Origin: Pseudomonas mosselii
GTDB taxonomy: Bacteria > Pseudomonadota > Gammaproteobacteria > Pseudomonadales > Pseudomonadaceae
Reading direction: 5' to 3'
Assembly (NCBI RefSeq): GCF_019823065.1
Contig: NZ_CP081966.1
Span: forward strand, 186,001-250,000
Length of the DNA: 64,000 nt
In this document: positions 1-8,897 of the stretch, piece after piece
How positions within the stretch are numbered: position 1 is the stretch's first letter
Layout of the letters: each line of letters starts with the position of its first letter
The notes under the pieces: model-generated
Seen by the model: only the letters and a program-made list of their open reading frames with translations
Database searches by the model: none
What the model was told of the DNA's origin: nothing
Program-made: the position numbers and the translations under genes

Positions 1-1337
1 TTCATCCGCCATTCAAAGCCGAACGTCAGCGCCACCGCCGCGCAGGCCAGGCCCAGCGCCAGCCCCCACCAGATCCCCTGCGCGCCGCCGCCGAGGTTGA
101 AGGCGAACAGCCACGCGCTCGGGGCGCCTACCAACCAGTAGCACACCAGGCCGATCAGGAAGGTGGTCTTGGCGTCCTTCAGACCACGGATCGAGCCCAT
201 GGCGATGGTCTGCACGCCATCGAACAGCTCGAACCATGCCGCCACCATCACCAACTGTACCGCCAGCATGAAGATCGCCGCGAAGGCCGGGTCGTTACGG
301 TCGATGAACAAGCCGACCAGGACGTCCGGCAACAACCAGAACAGTGCGGCGAAGGCGAACATCAGCGAGGCACCGAAGCCGATACCCACGCGCCCGGCGC
401 TGCGAGCCGCCAACAGGTTGCCGGCACCATAGTAGAGTCCGACGCGCATGGTCACCGCATACGAAAGGCCGGTCGGGACCATGAATGCGGTCGAGACGAT
501 CTGCAGTGCGATCTGGTGCGCCGCCAGTTCCGTGCTGCCCAGCACGCCCATGCACAGGGCGGCGAAGGCAAACAGGCCCACTTCGACCATATAGGTACCG
601 CCAATCGGCAGGCCCAGCCGCCACAGCTCGCGCAGTGCCGGCAGGGAAGGGCGCGACAGCCCCTTGCGCAGCGGGTAGGCGGCATAGGCCTTGTGCCAGC
701 GAATATAAAGCGCGAGGGCGATGGCCATGCCCAGGGTCACCACGGCGGTGACCAGGCCGATGCCCATCAGCCCGAGCTTGGGCAGGCCGAACATGCCCTC
801 GATCAGCGCATGGTTGAACAGGTAGTTGAACACTGTGCCCACCAGGCTGATGACCATCACCGGGGTTGAGTGACCCAGGGCGCTGGTGAAGCCGCGCAGG
901 GCCATGAAGGTCATGTAGCCGGGGAGGGCGAGCGGCAGCAGGGTGAGCAGCTGCATCGCCGAGTCGACGTTCTCCGGCTTCTGGCCGAACAGCAGCAGCA
1001 CTGGCTTGAGGTTCCACATCACCAGCGCCGAGACCAACGCCAAGCCCCAGGCCAGCCACAGGCCGCTCTGGGCCAGGCGGGTGACGCCCTCGGTGTCGTT
1101 GGCGCCCTTGCGGATCGCCACCAGCGTGCCGACCGCGGCGATCACACCCAGGCAGAAGATCGACACGAACGAATAGCTCGCCGCGCCCAGGCCGCCACCG
1201 GCCAAGGCCTGAGGGCTGATGCGGGCCATCATCAGGGTGTCGGTGAGTACCATCAGCATGTGCGCCAACTGCGAGGCGATCAGCGGCCCGGCCAGGCGCA
1301 GCAAAGCCTTGAGTTCAGTGGTGGGCGCGACATGCAT
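1..1337 (-). CDS. MATE family multidrug efflux pump, NorM-like (C-terminus cut by window edge)
   Basis: The reading frame is open from an ATG at 1337 to the window edge, about 445 codons without a stop, which is nearly full length for this family. The start is set by an AAGGA ribosome site about 9 bases upstream, and the protein begins MHVAPTTELKALLRLAGPL. The early segment LIASQLAHMLMVLTDTLMMA is typical of MATE transporters (cation-coupled drug exporters of the inner membrane with 12 helices), and hydrophobic segments recur along the length. The gene is divergent from the LysR gene at 1495, so that regulator may control it. Function is assigned from family resemblance; substrates cannot be read from the sequence. 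Confidence 0.92.
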   Translation of the reverse strand, partial: MHVAPTTELKALLRLAGPLIASQLAHMLMVLTDTLMMARISPQALAGGGLGAASYSFVSIFCLGVIAAVGTLVAIRKGANDTEGVTRLAQSGLWLAWGLALVSALVMWNLKPVLLLFGQKPENVDSAMQLLTLLPLALPGYMTFMALRGFTSALGHSTPVMVISLVGTVFNYLFNHALIEGMFGLPKLGLMGIGLVTAVVTLGMAIALALYIRWHKAYAAYPLRKGLSRPSLPALRELWRLGLPIGGTYMVEVGLFAFAALCMGVLGSTELAAHQIALQIVSTAFMVPTGLSYAVTMRVGLYYGAGNLLAARSAGRVGIGFGASLMFAFAALFWLLPDVLVGLFIDRNDPAFAAIFMLAVQLVMVAAWFELFDGVQTIAMGSIRGLKDAKTTFLIGLVCYWLVGAPSAWLFAFNLGGGAQGIWWGLALGLACAAVALTFGFEWRM

Positions 1338-1494
1338 GGGGGCGGTCCTTCTGGATGAGTCGGGGAAGCGAGCCGTCGATTCTGAGGCCTCGGTCAGCTT
1401 TGCACAAAAGGATAAATGCGATCACAGGCATGAGCCTGACTCATGGATGTATGATCCTGTGCATCCGACCTACGCCCCGCCTAACAGGTGCGCC

Positions 1495-2424
1495 ATGACC
1501 CGCCAACTGCCTCCGCTCTATGCGCTGCGCGCATTCGAAGCTGCCGCCCGGCTCAGTTCGTTCACCCGTGCCGGTGAAGAACTGTCGATCACCCAGAGCG
1601 CGGTCAGCCGGCATATCCGCACCCTTGAGGAGCATTTCGCCTGCCGCCTGTTCATACGCAGCGGGCGAAGCCTGCAACTGACCGAAGCCGCGCGCATGCT
1701 GCTGCCCGGTGTGCGCGACGGCTTCGCGTCGCTGGAGCGGGCCTGCGATACCTTGCGCGGCGAGGACGACATCCTGCGCATGAAGGCGCCCTCGACCCTG
1801 ACCATGCGCTGGCTGCTGGCGCGCCTGAGCCGTTTTCGCCACCTGCAGCCGGGCAACGAGGTGCAGCTGACCAGCGCCTGGATGGATGTCGATCATGTCG
1901 ACTTCAACCAGGAGCCGTTCGACTGCGCGGTGCTGCTCAGCGATGGCAGCTTTCCGGCAGACTGGGAGGTGCGCCGGCTGTTCTCCGAGTTGCTGATCCC
2001 GGTGGGCGCGCCGGAACTGCTCGATGACGCGCCCTGGGACGAACGGCGCCTGGCGGGCATCGAACTGCTGCACCCTACGCCGGACAAGCGTGACTGGCGT
2101 GCCTGGCTGGCGCGCATGGGGCTGACCGACAAGGTCTCGCTCAAGGGCGGGCAGGTGTTCGATACCTTGGAACTGGGCATGATCGCCGCGGCACGGGGCT
2201 ATGGGATCTCCATGGGCGACCTGCTGATGGTGGCCGAGGACGTGGCCCAGCGCCGGCTGAGCCTGCCCTGGCCGACTGCGGTGGCCAGTGGCATGGACTA
2301 CTACCTGGTGTGGCCGCGGACCCGGCCGGGCGGGGAGCGGCTGCGCAGGTTGAGTGTGTTCCTGCAGGAGGAGGCGGCGGCAATGGACCTGCCGGTTGTG
2401 CAGGTACTGTCGGCGCAAGGTTGA
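1495..2424 (+). CDS. LysR-family transcriptional regulator (GcvA-like)
   Basis: A 309-residue protein of normal length for the family. The N-terminal winged helix-turn-helix is clear (residues about 5-65, with FTRAGEELSITQSAVSRHI), and the rest is the substrate-binding regulatory domain. The frame stays open further upstream to 1219, but the extra part would read back into the divergent MATE gene and has no LysR features, so the ATG at 1495 is chosen; the ribosome site (AGG) is weak. The 157-base gap to the MATE start holds overlapping short palindromes (CAGGC-ATGA-GCCTG at 1425-1438 and ATGAG-CCTGA-CTCAT at 1430-1444) that could be operator sequence. The likely target is the divergent efflux gene or the gene itself; this is inference from position. 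Confidence 0.9.
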   Translation: MTRQLPPLYALRAFEAAARLSSFTRAGEELSITQSAVSRHIRTLEEHFACRLFIRSGRSLQLTEAARMLLPGVRDGFASLERACDTLRGEDDILRMKAPSTLTMRWLLARLSRFRHLQPGNEVQLTSAWMDVDHVDFNQEPFDCAVLLSDGSFPADWEVRRLFSELLIPVGAPELLDDAPWDERRLAGIELLHPTPDKRDWRAWLARMGLTDKVSLKGGQVFDTLELGMIAAARGYGISMGDLLMVAEDVAQRRLSLPWPTAVASGMDYYLVWPRTRPGGERLRRLSVFLQEEAAAMDLPVVQVLSAQG

Positions 2425-2605
2425 TAACCATCGCGGGCCACAGCAAGAAAACGTTTGCGAATATCCCGGTCCAGCACTCAAGTATTTCCTACAGACGCCG
2501 ATCAACTTGCACCAGCGTCCCGGAAGAGGACGCGATTCCCCGTCGATATGCAGCGGGCGGTCAGCGTGATCAGGACGATCCCGGCCTCTTGCCAGGAGCC
2601 TTGCC

Positions 2606-4585
2606 ATGTCTCAACCGCGTGCCCGAATCGCCTCGCAGCTCGGGATCGCCCTCGCCATCGTGCTGGCGCTGGTGATCACCGGTAGCACCCTGTTCGCCCT
2701 GCGTTCGCTGGACGACGCCAACCTCACCACCCGCCAGGCGCATCTGGCCAGCGAGGCGCGGCTGCTGGCCGACCAGCTCGACACCTTCCACGGCTCGCTC
2801 AAGGACAACACCCAGCGCCTGAGCGGCCTGTTCGAGCGCCGATTCGCCTCGGGGCTGGCGCTGCACGCCGGTGAGACGGTCAATGTCGCCGGTGCCGCGA
2901 CACCGGCGCTGTACCTGGGCGACCACCTGCTGAACAACGATTTCCGCCAGGTCGACGAGTTCCAGCAGATGACCGCCGGGGTCGCGACCCTGTTCGTGCG
3001 CAGCGGCGACGACTTCGTGCGTATCAGCACCAGCCTGACCAAGCAGGACGGCAGCCGCGCCATCGGCACCCAGCTCGATCGCCAGCATCCGGCCTACGCC
3101 AAGCTGATGGCCGGGCAGACCTACGTCGGCCGCGCCGTGCTGTTCGAGCGCAACTACATGACCCGTTACGTGCCGGTGCGTGACGGCGGTGGCCGGGTGA
3201 TCGCGGTGCTGTTCGTCGGCTTCGACTACACCGATGCGCAGAACGCCCAGTTCGCCAACCTCAAGCGCTTCCGCATCGGCCAGACCGGCTCGCTGGCGTT
3301 GCTGGACGAGCAAGGCAAGTGGCTGGTGCCGCCGGCCGAGGTACGTGACGGCGAGGCGGCGGCTCAGGTAGTCAAGGCGCTGAAACCGGGGGCAGGGCAG
3401 TTCTGGGCCGGTGCCGGCGAGCCGGTGTTCAGCGTCACCGAGCCGTTCGCCGAGGGCCCGTGGACCGTGGTGGCAAGCATGCCCGAGGGCGAGATCCGCG
3501 ACGTGACCTGGAGCGTTGGCCTGCGCCTGGCCATCGGCAGCGTGCTGGCGATGCTGCTGGCCGTGGCCGCCACCCTTTGGTTGCTGCGCCGTAAACTGCG
3601 CCCGCTGGGCGACCTGGTGCGCCAGGCCGAAGCCCTCGGCGCCGGCGACCTGAATGCTCGCCTGAGCGTCACCAGCCATGACGAGATCGGCCAGCTGGCC
3701 CGCAGCTTCAACCAGATGGGTGAGGCCCTGGCGACCATGGTCGAGCATATCCGTGCTGCCTCCGACCAGGTCAGTGGCCGTGCCCGCTCGTTGTCGGGCC
3801 TGTCGTCCGGTGCCTGCGAGGGCATGGACCAGCAGTCCGGCGAGATCACCAGCATGGCCGGCGCGGTGGAGGAGTTCAGCGCCACGTCGATGAACATCGC
3901 CGACAACATGGCCGGCACCGAGCGCATGGCCCGCGACAATGCCCAGCAGACCCGCATCGGACGCAGCGCCATGGATGAAGCCTCGGTTTCCCTGCGGCAG
4001 ATCGCCGAGGCCTTGGGTGGCACCGCCAGAGTGATGGACACCCTGGGCGCCCGTTCGCAGGAGATCGGTGGGATTGTCGGCGTGATCACCTCGATCGCCG
4101 AGCAGACCAACCTGCTAGCGCTGAACGCCGCCATTGAGGCGGCGCGTGCCGGCGAGCAGGGTCGTGGATTTGCCGTGGTCGCTGACGAAGTTCGTGGCTT
4201 GGCCGCGCGCACCCGCCAGGCCACCGACGAGATCTCGGGCATGATCGCCAGCATCCAGCAGCAGACCGGCCATGCCATCAGCACGTTGGAGCAGGGCAAT
4301 CAGCTGATGCAGGAAGGCCTGGCACGCAACGACAAGGTGGCCGAAGCCCTGGCGCGCATCGACGAGCAGAGCCGGGTGGCGGGCGAGCAATTCGCCGTGA
4401 TCAGCACCGCGACCCAGGAGCAGAGCAGCACCGCGACGGTGCTCAGCCGCAACCTGCAGAGCATCGCCCAGGCCAACAGCGAGCAGCGTGATGTGGCCAA
4501 TGAACTGGCCATGACGGCCCGCGAGCTGGAGGGGCTGGCGGGGCAGTTGCGCCAGGAAGTGGATCGGTTCCGCACTCACCGCTAG
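2606..4585 (+). CDS. Methyl-accepting chemotaxis protein with periplasmic Cache-type sensor domain
   Basis: A 659-residue chemoreceptor. Order of parts: cytoplasmic N-terminus, transmembrane helix about 10-32, a periplasmic region of about 270 residues, a second transmembrane helix about 303-327, HAMP domain ([18 protein letters not shown] onward), then the signalling coiled coil. The hairpin tip carries the nearly invariant [19 protein letters not shown] followed by [15 protein letters not shown], the contact site for CheA and CheW. The periplasmic part resembles the single-Cache (Cache_3/Cache_2 type) sensors that bind small organic acids, but the ligand cannot be read from sequence. The ATG at 2606 has an AGGAG site 8 bases upstream. 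A perfect GGGCTGC-CTT-GCAGCCC hairpin follows the stop codon. Confidence 0.95.
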   Translation: MSQPRARIASQLGIALAIVLALVITGSTLFALRSLDDANLTTRQAHLASEARLLADQLDTFHGSLKDNTQRLSGLFERRFASGLALHAGETVNVAGAATPALYLGDHLLNNDFRQVDEFQQMTAGVATLFVRSGDDFVRISTSLTKQDGSRAIGTQLDRQHPAYAKLMAGQTYVGRAVLFERNYMTRYVPVRDGGGRVIAVLFVGFDYTDAQNAQFANLKRFRIGQTGSLALLDEQGKWLVPPAEVRDGEAAAQVVKALKPGAGQFWAGAGEPVFSVTEPFAEGPWTVVASMPEGEIRDVTWSVGLRLAIGSVLAMLLAVAATLWLLRRKLRPLGDLVRQAEALGAGDLNARLSVTSHDEIGQLARSFNQMGEALATMVEHIRAASDQVSGRARSLSGLSSGACEGMDQQSGEITSMAGAVEEFSATSMNIADNMAGTERMARDNAQQTRIGRSAMDEASVSLRQIAEALGGTARVMDTLGARSQEIGGIVGVITSIAEQTNLLALNAAIEAARAGEQGRGFAVVADEVRGLAARTRQATDEISGMIASIQQQTGHAISTLEQGNQLMQEGLARNDKVAEALARIDEQSRVAGEQFAVISTATQEQSSTATVLSRNLQSIAQANSEQRDVANELAMTARELEGLAGQLRQEVDRFRTHR

Positions 4586-4591
4586 TGCACT

Positions 4592-4695
4592 GGGGCTGCC
4601 TTGCAGCCCTTGCGCGACACAAGGCCGCTCCAGGCGAGCGCGTTCCCATGTAGGAGCGGGCTTGTGTCGCGAACGGGCCGCAACGCGGCCCCAGC
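4592..4695. repeat. REP-like palindromic cluster downstream of the chemoreceptor
   Basis: Starts with a perfect hairpin (GGGCTGC at 4593-4599 and GCAGCCC at 4603-4609). Two inverted copies of a GCGACACAAGGC/GCTCC unit follow, and then a GGGCCGC-AAC-GCGGCCC hairpin. It matches the palindromes at 8781, 17211 and 21122. It lies between two convergent genes and may also act as a transcription terminator, although no T-run is present. Confidence 0.75.
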
Positions 4696-4706
4696 GGTTT
4701 CAAATA

Positions 4707-6092
4707 CTACAGCGTCCCCAGCCCCAACGCCTGCGCACACGCCTGCAACGACCGGCGCTCGCTCTGCGCATACAGCGCCAGCTCATCCTGCACCTGCAAC
4801 CCCAGCGCCTGCTCGAAGGCCTCGCGGTTGGCGTTGCTGCCATAGTCGGCCTGGCCATCGTCCCCCAGGTTGGACTGGAAGATCCCCGCCGCGCTCACCG
4901 GCAGGAAATCCTCGTACACCAGCGCCTCGAAATGCACGTGCCCGGCGTCGATCAACCCCTGCAGGGTGGTCGGGCGATCCTGTTGCCCGCGCTCGGCCAG
5001 GCCTTTCTCGGTGGCGAAGTAGCGAAAGTACGCCAGCCCCTGCTCGCGCATCTGCCCCAGGTCATCCGGAAACTCGGCGAAGTGCTCCGCGAGCAGCGCC
5101 CTGTATCGCTCGGCATTGGCCTCCGCCGGCGCGCCGCCCAAAGCTTCACGGGTCGCATCCAGCAGCCGGTCGTACAGCTGGCGCCCCTTGGGCGTCAGCG
5201 CCGCGCCGCGCTGTTCGATCTCGCCGAAACGCGCCGTGTGGCTGCCCTGGGCATCACTGAAGGCGACCTTCTCCTGCAGGGCCTTGAAGCTGGTCTGGCG
5301 CAGCAGGATCGGCTGGCGCCGGGTGGGCGGCCCCTCGACCACGGCCTTGGGCGGAATACCCTTGGCCGGCATGCCGAGCTGGATCGCGTCGATGTCCAGG
5401 GTGCGCGGGGTCAGGTGGTTGATATGCGGGCCTTTGAACGCCACCACGTCGGCGATCAGCCGGTGCTGGTCGTGCAACTGCTGGTACTGCTCGGCGCTGA
5501 CCGTGGCGTCCTGGTGCCAGCGGAAGGTGTGCAATGCCTCCTGGACGAAGGCCTCGGCATCGCTAGTGTCCAGGCCGCCGTCGCGTTCGCATTGGGCGAT
5601 CAGCTCGAGCACGCGGGGGGTGAAGATCTGCCGTTGCTCCAGGATGCCCCGGGCCAGTGCGCGCAGTTGCGGGTTGTCGATCAGCTCCAGGCGCAGCAGC
5701 GAGGTGAACACGCGGAACGGGCTGATGTGCAGCGACTGTTCATGCACGGCGCGAAACGCGGTGGAGTGCACCGGCACGCCAGCCGAGCTCAGGTCGTAGT
5801 AGCCGACCGGCTGCATGCCCATCACCGCGAACAGGCGGGCGATGGTGGCCAGTTCCTCGGCGGTGCCCACGCGGATGGCGCCGTGGCGTTCCTGGTCGAG
5901 GCGTTCGATCTCGCCGGTCCAGCGCAGGGCCTCGGCCACCTTGGGCTGTGCGGCCATGACCTGCTGGTTGGTCTCGCTCACCAGCTCAAGCAGCGTGCCG
6001 TACAGGGGGACTTCCTGCTTGTACATGAGCGACATGGCGGCAGAGAACTGCGCGCGGATGCTGTCGGGGCTGACGAAATCATGGGCGGGCAT
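4707..6092 (-). CDS. hglS: 2-oxoadipate dioxygenase/decarboxylase (DUF1338, D-2-hydroxyglutarate synthase)
   Basis: A 461-residue protein that converts 2-oxoadipate to D-2-hydroxyglutarate with Fe(II) and O2, a late step of the D-lysine/pipecolate catabolic route in P. putida (known from work on the KT2440 homologue). The metal and substrate residues described for that enzyme are visible: His70 and Arg74 in ERHGAIR, His226 in GPHINHLTP, and a glutamate in FGEIEQRG near residue 291-293. The open frame continues 140 codons upstream, but the ATG at 6092 has a good AGGAAG ribosome site and gives the family N-terminus MPAHDFVSPDSIRAQFSAAM. The LysR gene immediately upstream on the same strand and the amaB/amaA genes beyond it support the lysine-degradation role. 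Confidence 0.95.
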   Translation of the reverse strand: MPAHDFVSPDSIRAQFSAAMSLMYKQEVPLYGTLLELVSETNQQVMAAQPKVAEALRWTGEIERLDQERHGAIRVGTAEELATIARLFAVMGMQPVGYYDLSSAGVPVHSTAFRAVHEQSLHISPFRVFTSLLRLELIDNPQLRALARGILEQRQIFTPRVLELIAQCERDGGLDTSDAEAFVQEALHTFRWHQDATVSAEQYQQLHDQHRLIADVVAFKGPHINHLTPRTLDIDAIQLGMPAKGIPPKAVVEGPPTRRQPILLRQTSFKALQEKVAFSDAQGSHTARFGEIEQRGAALTPKGRQLYDRLLDATREALGGAPAEANAERYRALLAEHFAEFPDDLGQMREQGLAYFRYFATEKGLAERGQQDRPTTLQGLIDAGHVHFEALVYEDFLPVSAAGIFQSNLGDDGQADYGSNANREAFEQALGLQVQDELALYAQSERRSLQACAQALGLGTL

Positions 6093-6206
6093 CGCAAGCT
6101 TCCTGGGTGAGTGGAGGACACTTACATGAAAACTGGGAATGGAGCTGGCGTACAAGCGAAAAAAAGTGCGGGTTTCATTCCATAATTGATCGACCTTGAG
6201 GACCAT

Positions 6207-6225
6207 GGGGCCGCAAAGCGGCCCC
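6207..6225 (-). terminator. GC hairpin between the LysR gene and hglS
   Basis: Perfect inverted repeat GGGGCCGC-AAA-GCGGCCCC just after the LysR stop codon and before hglS. No T-run follows on either strand, so it may be a weak or Rho-assisted terminator, or a REP fragment. The same 8-base arms recur at 45138-45155 and 63283-63301. Confidence 0.5.
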
Positions 6226-6232
6226 GGCAATC

Positions 6233-7123
6233 TCAAGCCTGCAACTGTTCGCGAACCCACTCCACCAACGCCCGCACCTTCGGCACTTCCGCCGCATGCT
6301 CGGCATACGCCAGATAATGCGCGCCACTGCTCTTCATCGCATGGTCCCAGGCCAGCACCAGGCTGCCCTCGGCCAGCTCCCGGGCCACCAGGTACCGCGG
6401 CACCAGCGCCACCCCGCACCCCGCCTGCGCCGCGCTCAAGGCCATGTAGAAGGTGTCGAAGCGTGGCCCGTGGTAGCTGTTGTCGGTGTGCAGCCCTTGC
6501 TCCAGGAACCACGCGTGCCAGGCCTCCGGGCGCGAGGTGCTCTGCAGCAATACCAGCTCCGCCACCGCGCCCGCGTCAGGCAGCGTGCGGCCTTGCAACA
6601 GCTCCGGCGCGCACACCGGCACCACCTCTTCGCCGAACAGCTCGACGCAGGTCGCCCCCGGCCAGGTGCCCTGGCCATAGAAGAACACCACGTCGGCCGA
6701 CCCCTGCAGCAGGGAGAACGGCTCCATCTCGTTGCGGATATCCAGGTGGATGTTCGGGTGGCGCTTGCCGAAGCCTTTTAGGTGCGGAATCAACCAGCGC
6801 ACGCCGAAACTCGGTTGAGTGGCTACCTTCAATACTTCGGTCTGCGAGCCATAGCTCAGGACATAGCGGCTGGACATGTCCACCTGGGTAAGGATCTTGT
6901 TCACCTCGGCCAGGTACAGGCTGCCGGCGGGGGTCAGCTGCAAGCGTCGACGGATGCGCAGGAACAGGTGGTGACGCAGCATCTCCTCGAGCTGCGCCAC
7001 CTGCTTGCTCACCGCGCTCTGGGTCAGGTGCAGCTCCTCGGCGGCGCGGGTGAAGCTCAGGTGGCGGGCTGCGGCCTCGAAGCACTGCAGGGCGGTCATG
7101 GACGGAACCAGGCGTTTGGACAT
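6233..7123 (-). CDS. LysR-family regulator, probably of the lysine/pipecolate catabolic genes
   Basis: A 296-residue LysR protein with the helix-turn-helix at residues about 8-65 (FTRAAEELHLTQSAVSKQV) and a GcvA-like effector domain. It starts at ATG 7123, 136 bases from the divergent amaB start, the classical arrangement for a LysR activator and its target. An ATCATT-N9-AATGAT palindrome containing a T-N11-A motif lies 20-40 bases upstream of its own start (7144-7164). The role in amaB/amaA and hglS control is inferred from position; the inducer is unknown but a pathway intermediate such as 2-aminoadipate or 2-oxoadipate would fit. Confidence 0.9.
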   Translation of the reverse strand: MSKRLVPSMTALQCFEAAARHLSFTRAAEELHLTQSAVSKQVAQLEEMLRHHLFLRIRRRLQLTPAGSLYLAEVNKILTQVDMSSRYVLSYGSQTEVLKVATQPSFGVRWLIPHLKGFGKRHPNIHLDIRNEMEPFSLLQGSADVVFFYGQGTWPGATCVELFGEEVVPVCAPELLQGRTLPDAGAVAELVLLQSTSRPEAWHAWFLEQGLHTDNSYHGPRFDTFYMALSAAQAGCGVALVPRYLVARELAEGSLVLAWDHAMKSSGAHYLAYAEHAAEVPKVRALVEWVREQLQA

Positions 7124-7143
7124 AAGCGGTCTCGGCGGCTGAA

Positions 7144-7164
7144 ATCATTACCTGGCGGAATGAT
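7144..7164. promoter_or_regulatory. Candidate LysR operator in the lysR-amaB intergenic region
   Basis: Perfect inverted repeat ATCATT-N9-AATGAT, containing T-N11-A, in the 136-base divergent spacer between the LysR gene (start 7123) and amaB (start 7260). Its symmetry and spacing match LysR-type recognition sites. Binding is not shown. Confidence 0.5.
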
Positions 7165-7259
7165 ATGCGGAATAAAGGTCGTTTGTTGCACCTGTGTAAT
7201 CGGATTAATACTGACCCACATCCTTTTCCACCCCTTCACCCGATGAAAGGAGAAGCACA

Positions 7260-8750
7260 ATGGTTGCTGCATTGCTCGAGCGTCTTGGCGTTGCCGCCGC
7301 GGCTCACACCCAGGGCGACTACCCTGTTCACACCCCGATTGACGGCAGCCGCATCGCCTCGGTGAAACTGCTCGGCAAGGCCGACACCATTGCCCGCATC
7401 GACCAGGCGCAACAGGCCTTCGAAACCTGGCGCAGCGTGCCGGCCCCACGTCGCGGCGAGCTGGTGCGCCTGTTCGGCGAGGTGCTGCGCGAACACAAGG
7501 CCGACCTCGGCGAACTGGTCTCCATCGAAGCCGGCAAGATCACCCAGGAAGGCCTGGGCGAAGTGCAGGAAATGATCGACATCTGCGACTTCGCCGTCGG
7601 CCTGTCGCGCCAGCTGTACGGCCTGACCATCGCCTCCGAGCGTCCGGGCCACCACATGCGTGAAACCTGGCACCCGCTGGGCGTGGTCGGGGTGATCAGC
7701 GCCTTCAATTTCCCGGTGGCGGTATGGGCGTGGAACACCGCGCTGGCGCTGGTGACCGGCAACGCCGTGGTGTGGAAGCCATCCGAGAAGACCCCGCTGA
7801 CCGCCCTGGCCTGCCAGGCACTGTTCGACAAGGCCGTGAAGGCCTTCGGTGATGCGCCGGCTGGCCTGGCGCAACTGGTGATCGGTGGTCGCGAAGCCGG
7901 CGAAGCCCTGGTCGACGACCCACGCGTGCCGCTGGTCAGCGCCACCGGCAGTACGCGCATGGGTCGTGAAGTCGGCCCGCGTGTCGCGGCGCGATTCGGC
8001 CGCAGCATTCTCGAGCTGGGCGGCAACAACGCCATGATCCTGGCCCCGAGCGCCGACCTCGACTTGGCCGTGCGCGGCATCCTGTTCTCCGCCGTCGGCA
8101 CCGCCGGCCAGCGCTGCACCACCCTGCGCCGTCTTATCGTTCACCGTTCGATCAAGGACGAAGTGGTCGCCCGCGTCAAAGCCGCCTACGGCAAGGTGCG
8201 CATCGGTGACCCGCGCAAGGACAACCTGGTCGGCCCGCTGATCGACAAGCAGTCGTTCGATGCCATGCAGGGCGCGCTGGCCAAGGCCCGCGACGAGGGT
8301 GGCCAGGTGTTCGGTGGCGAGCGTCAGCTGGCCGACCAGTACCCGAACGCCTACTACGTGTCGCCGGCCATTGCCGAGATGCCGGCCCAGAGCGACGTGG
8401 TCCGCCACGAGACCTTCGCGCCGATCCTCTACGTGTTGGCCTACGACGACTTCGAAGAGGCCCTGCGCCTGAACAACGAGGTGCCGCAAGGCCTGTCGTC
8501 GTGCATCTTTACCACCGACATTCGCGAGGCCGAGCGTTTCCAGAGCGCCTCGGGCAGCGATTGTGGCATCGCCAACGTCAACATCGGCACCAGCGGCGCG
8601 GAGATCGGCGGGGCGTTCGGGGGCGAGAAGGAGACCGGGGGCGGGCGTGAGTCCGGGTCGGACGCGTGGAAGGGCTACATGCGCCGGCAGACCAATACCG
8701 TGAACTATTCGCGTGAGTTGCCGCTGGCGCAGGGCATCGTGTTCGACTGA
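7260..8750 (+). CDS. amaB: L-2-aminoadipate semialdehyde dehydrogenase (aldehyde dehydrogenase family)
   Basis: A 496-residue NAD(P)-dependent aldehyde dehydrogenase of the antiquitin (ALDH7) type. The catalytic glutamate (Glu252 in LELGGNNAM) and nucleophile cysteine (Cys286 in TAGQRCTTLRR) are both in place, and PFNFP-like ISAFNFPVAVW occurs near residue 155. In P. putida AmaB oxidises 2-aminoadipate 6-semialdehyde to 2-aminoadipate after AmaA has oxidised L-pipecolate. The ATG at 7260 follows AAAGGAG by 8 bases. amaA follows 147 bases downstream with a REP-like palindrome between, so the two could be partly uncoupled. Length and order match the known P. putida locus. Confidence 0.95.
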   Translation: MVAALLERLGVAAAAHTQGDYPVHTPIDGSRIASVKLLGKADTIARIDQAQQAFETWRSVPAPRRGELVRLFGEVLREHKADLGELVSIEAGKITQEGLGEVQEMIDICDFAVGLSRQLYGLTIASERPGHHMRETWHPLGVVGVISAFNFPVAVWAWNTALALVTGNAVVWKPSEKTPLTALACQALFDKAVKAFGDAPAGLAQLVIGGREAGEALVDDPRVPLVSATGSTRMGREVGPRVAARFGRSILELGGNNAMILAPSADLDLAVRGILFSAVGTAGQRCTTLRRLIVHRSIKDEVVARVKAAYGKVRIGDPRKDNLVGPLIDKQSFDAMQGALAKARDEGGQVFGGERQLADQYPNAYYVSPAIAEMPAQSDVVRHETFAPILYVLAYDDFEEALRLNNEVPQGLSSCIFTTDIREAERFQSASGSDCGIANVNIGTSGAEIGGAFGGEKETGGGRESGSDAWKGYMRRQTNTVNYSRELPLAQGIVFD

Positions 8751-8760
8751 TGATCGTGGG

Positions 8761-8866
8761 CGGGGGCTGACGCCCCCGAATCGCGACACAAGGCCGCTCC
8801 CACAGGGTTCGGCGCGATTCCTGTGGGAGCGGCCTTGTGTCGCGAAAGGGCTGCGAAGCGGCCCCA
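8761..8866. repeat. Hairpin plus inverted REP pair between amaB and amaA
   Basis: A GGGGGC-TGAC-GCCCCC hairpin (8762-8777) comes first. It is followed by TCGCGACACAAGGCCGCTCC (8781-8800) and its inverted copy ending TTGTGTCGCGA near 8846. A GGGCTGCGAAGCGGCCC tail closes the unit. This is the same family as 4592-4695 and 17211-17360. Confidence 0.8.
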
Positions 8867-8897
8867 GAGGCAATAAGAACAATTGCTGGAGCCGGCC

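Noticed and set aside
1219..1494. N-terminal extension of the first LysR gene
   Set aside because: The extra 92 codons lie in the divergent promoter region and in the MATE gene 5' end and are not LysR-like.
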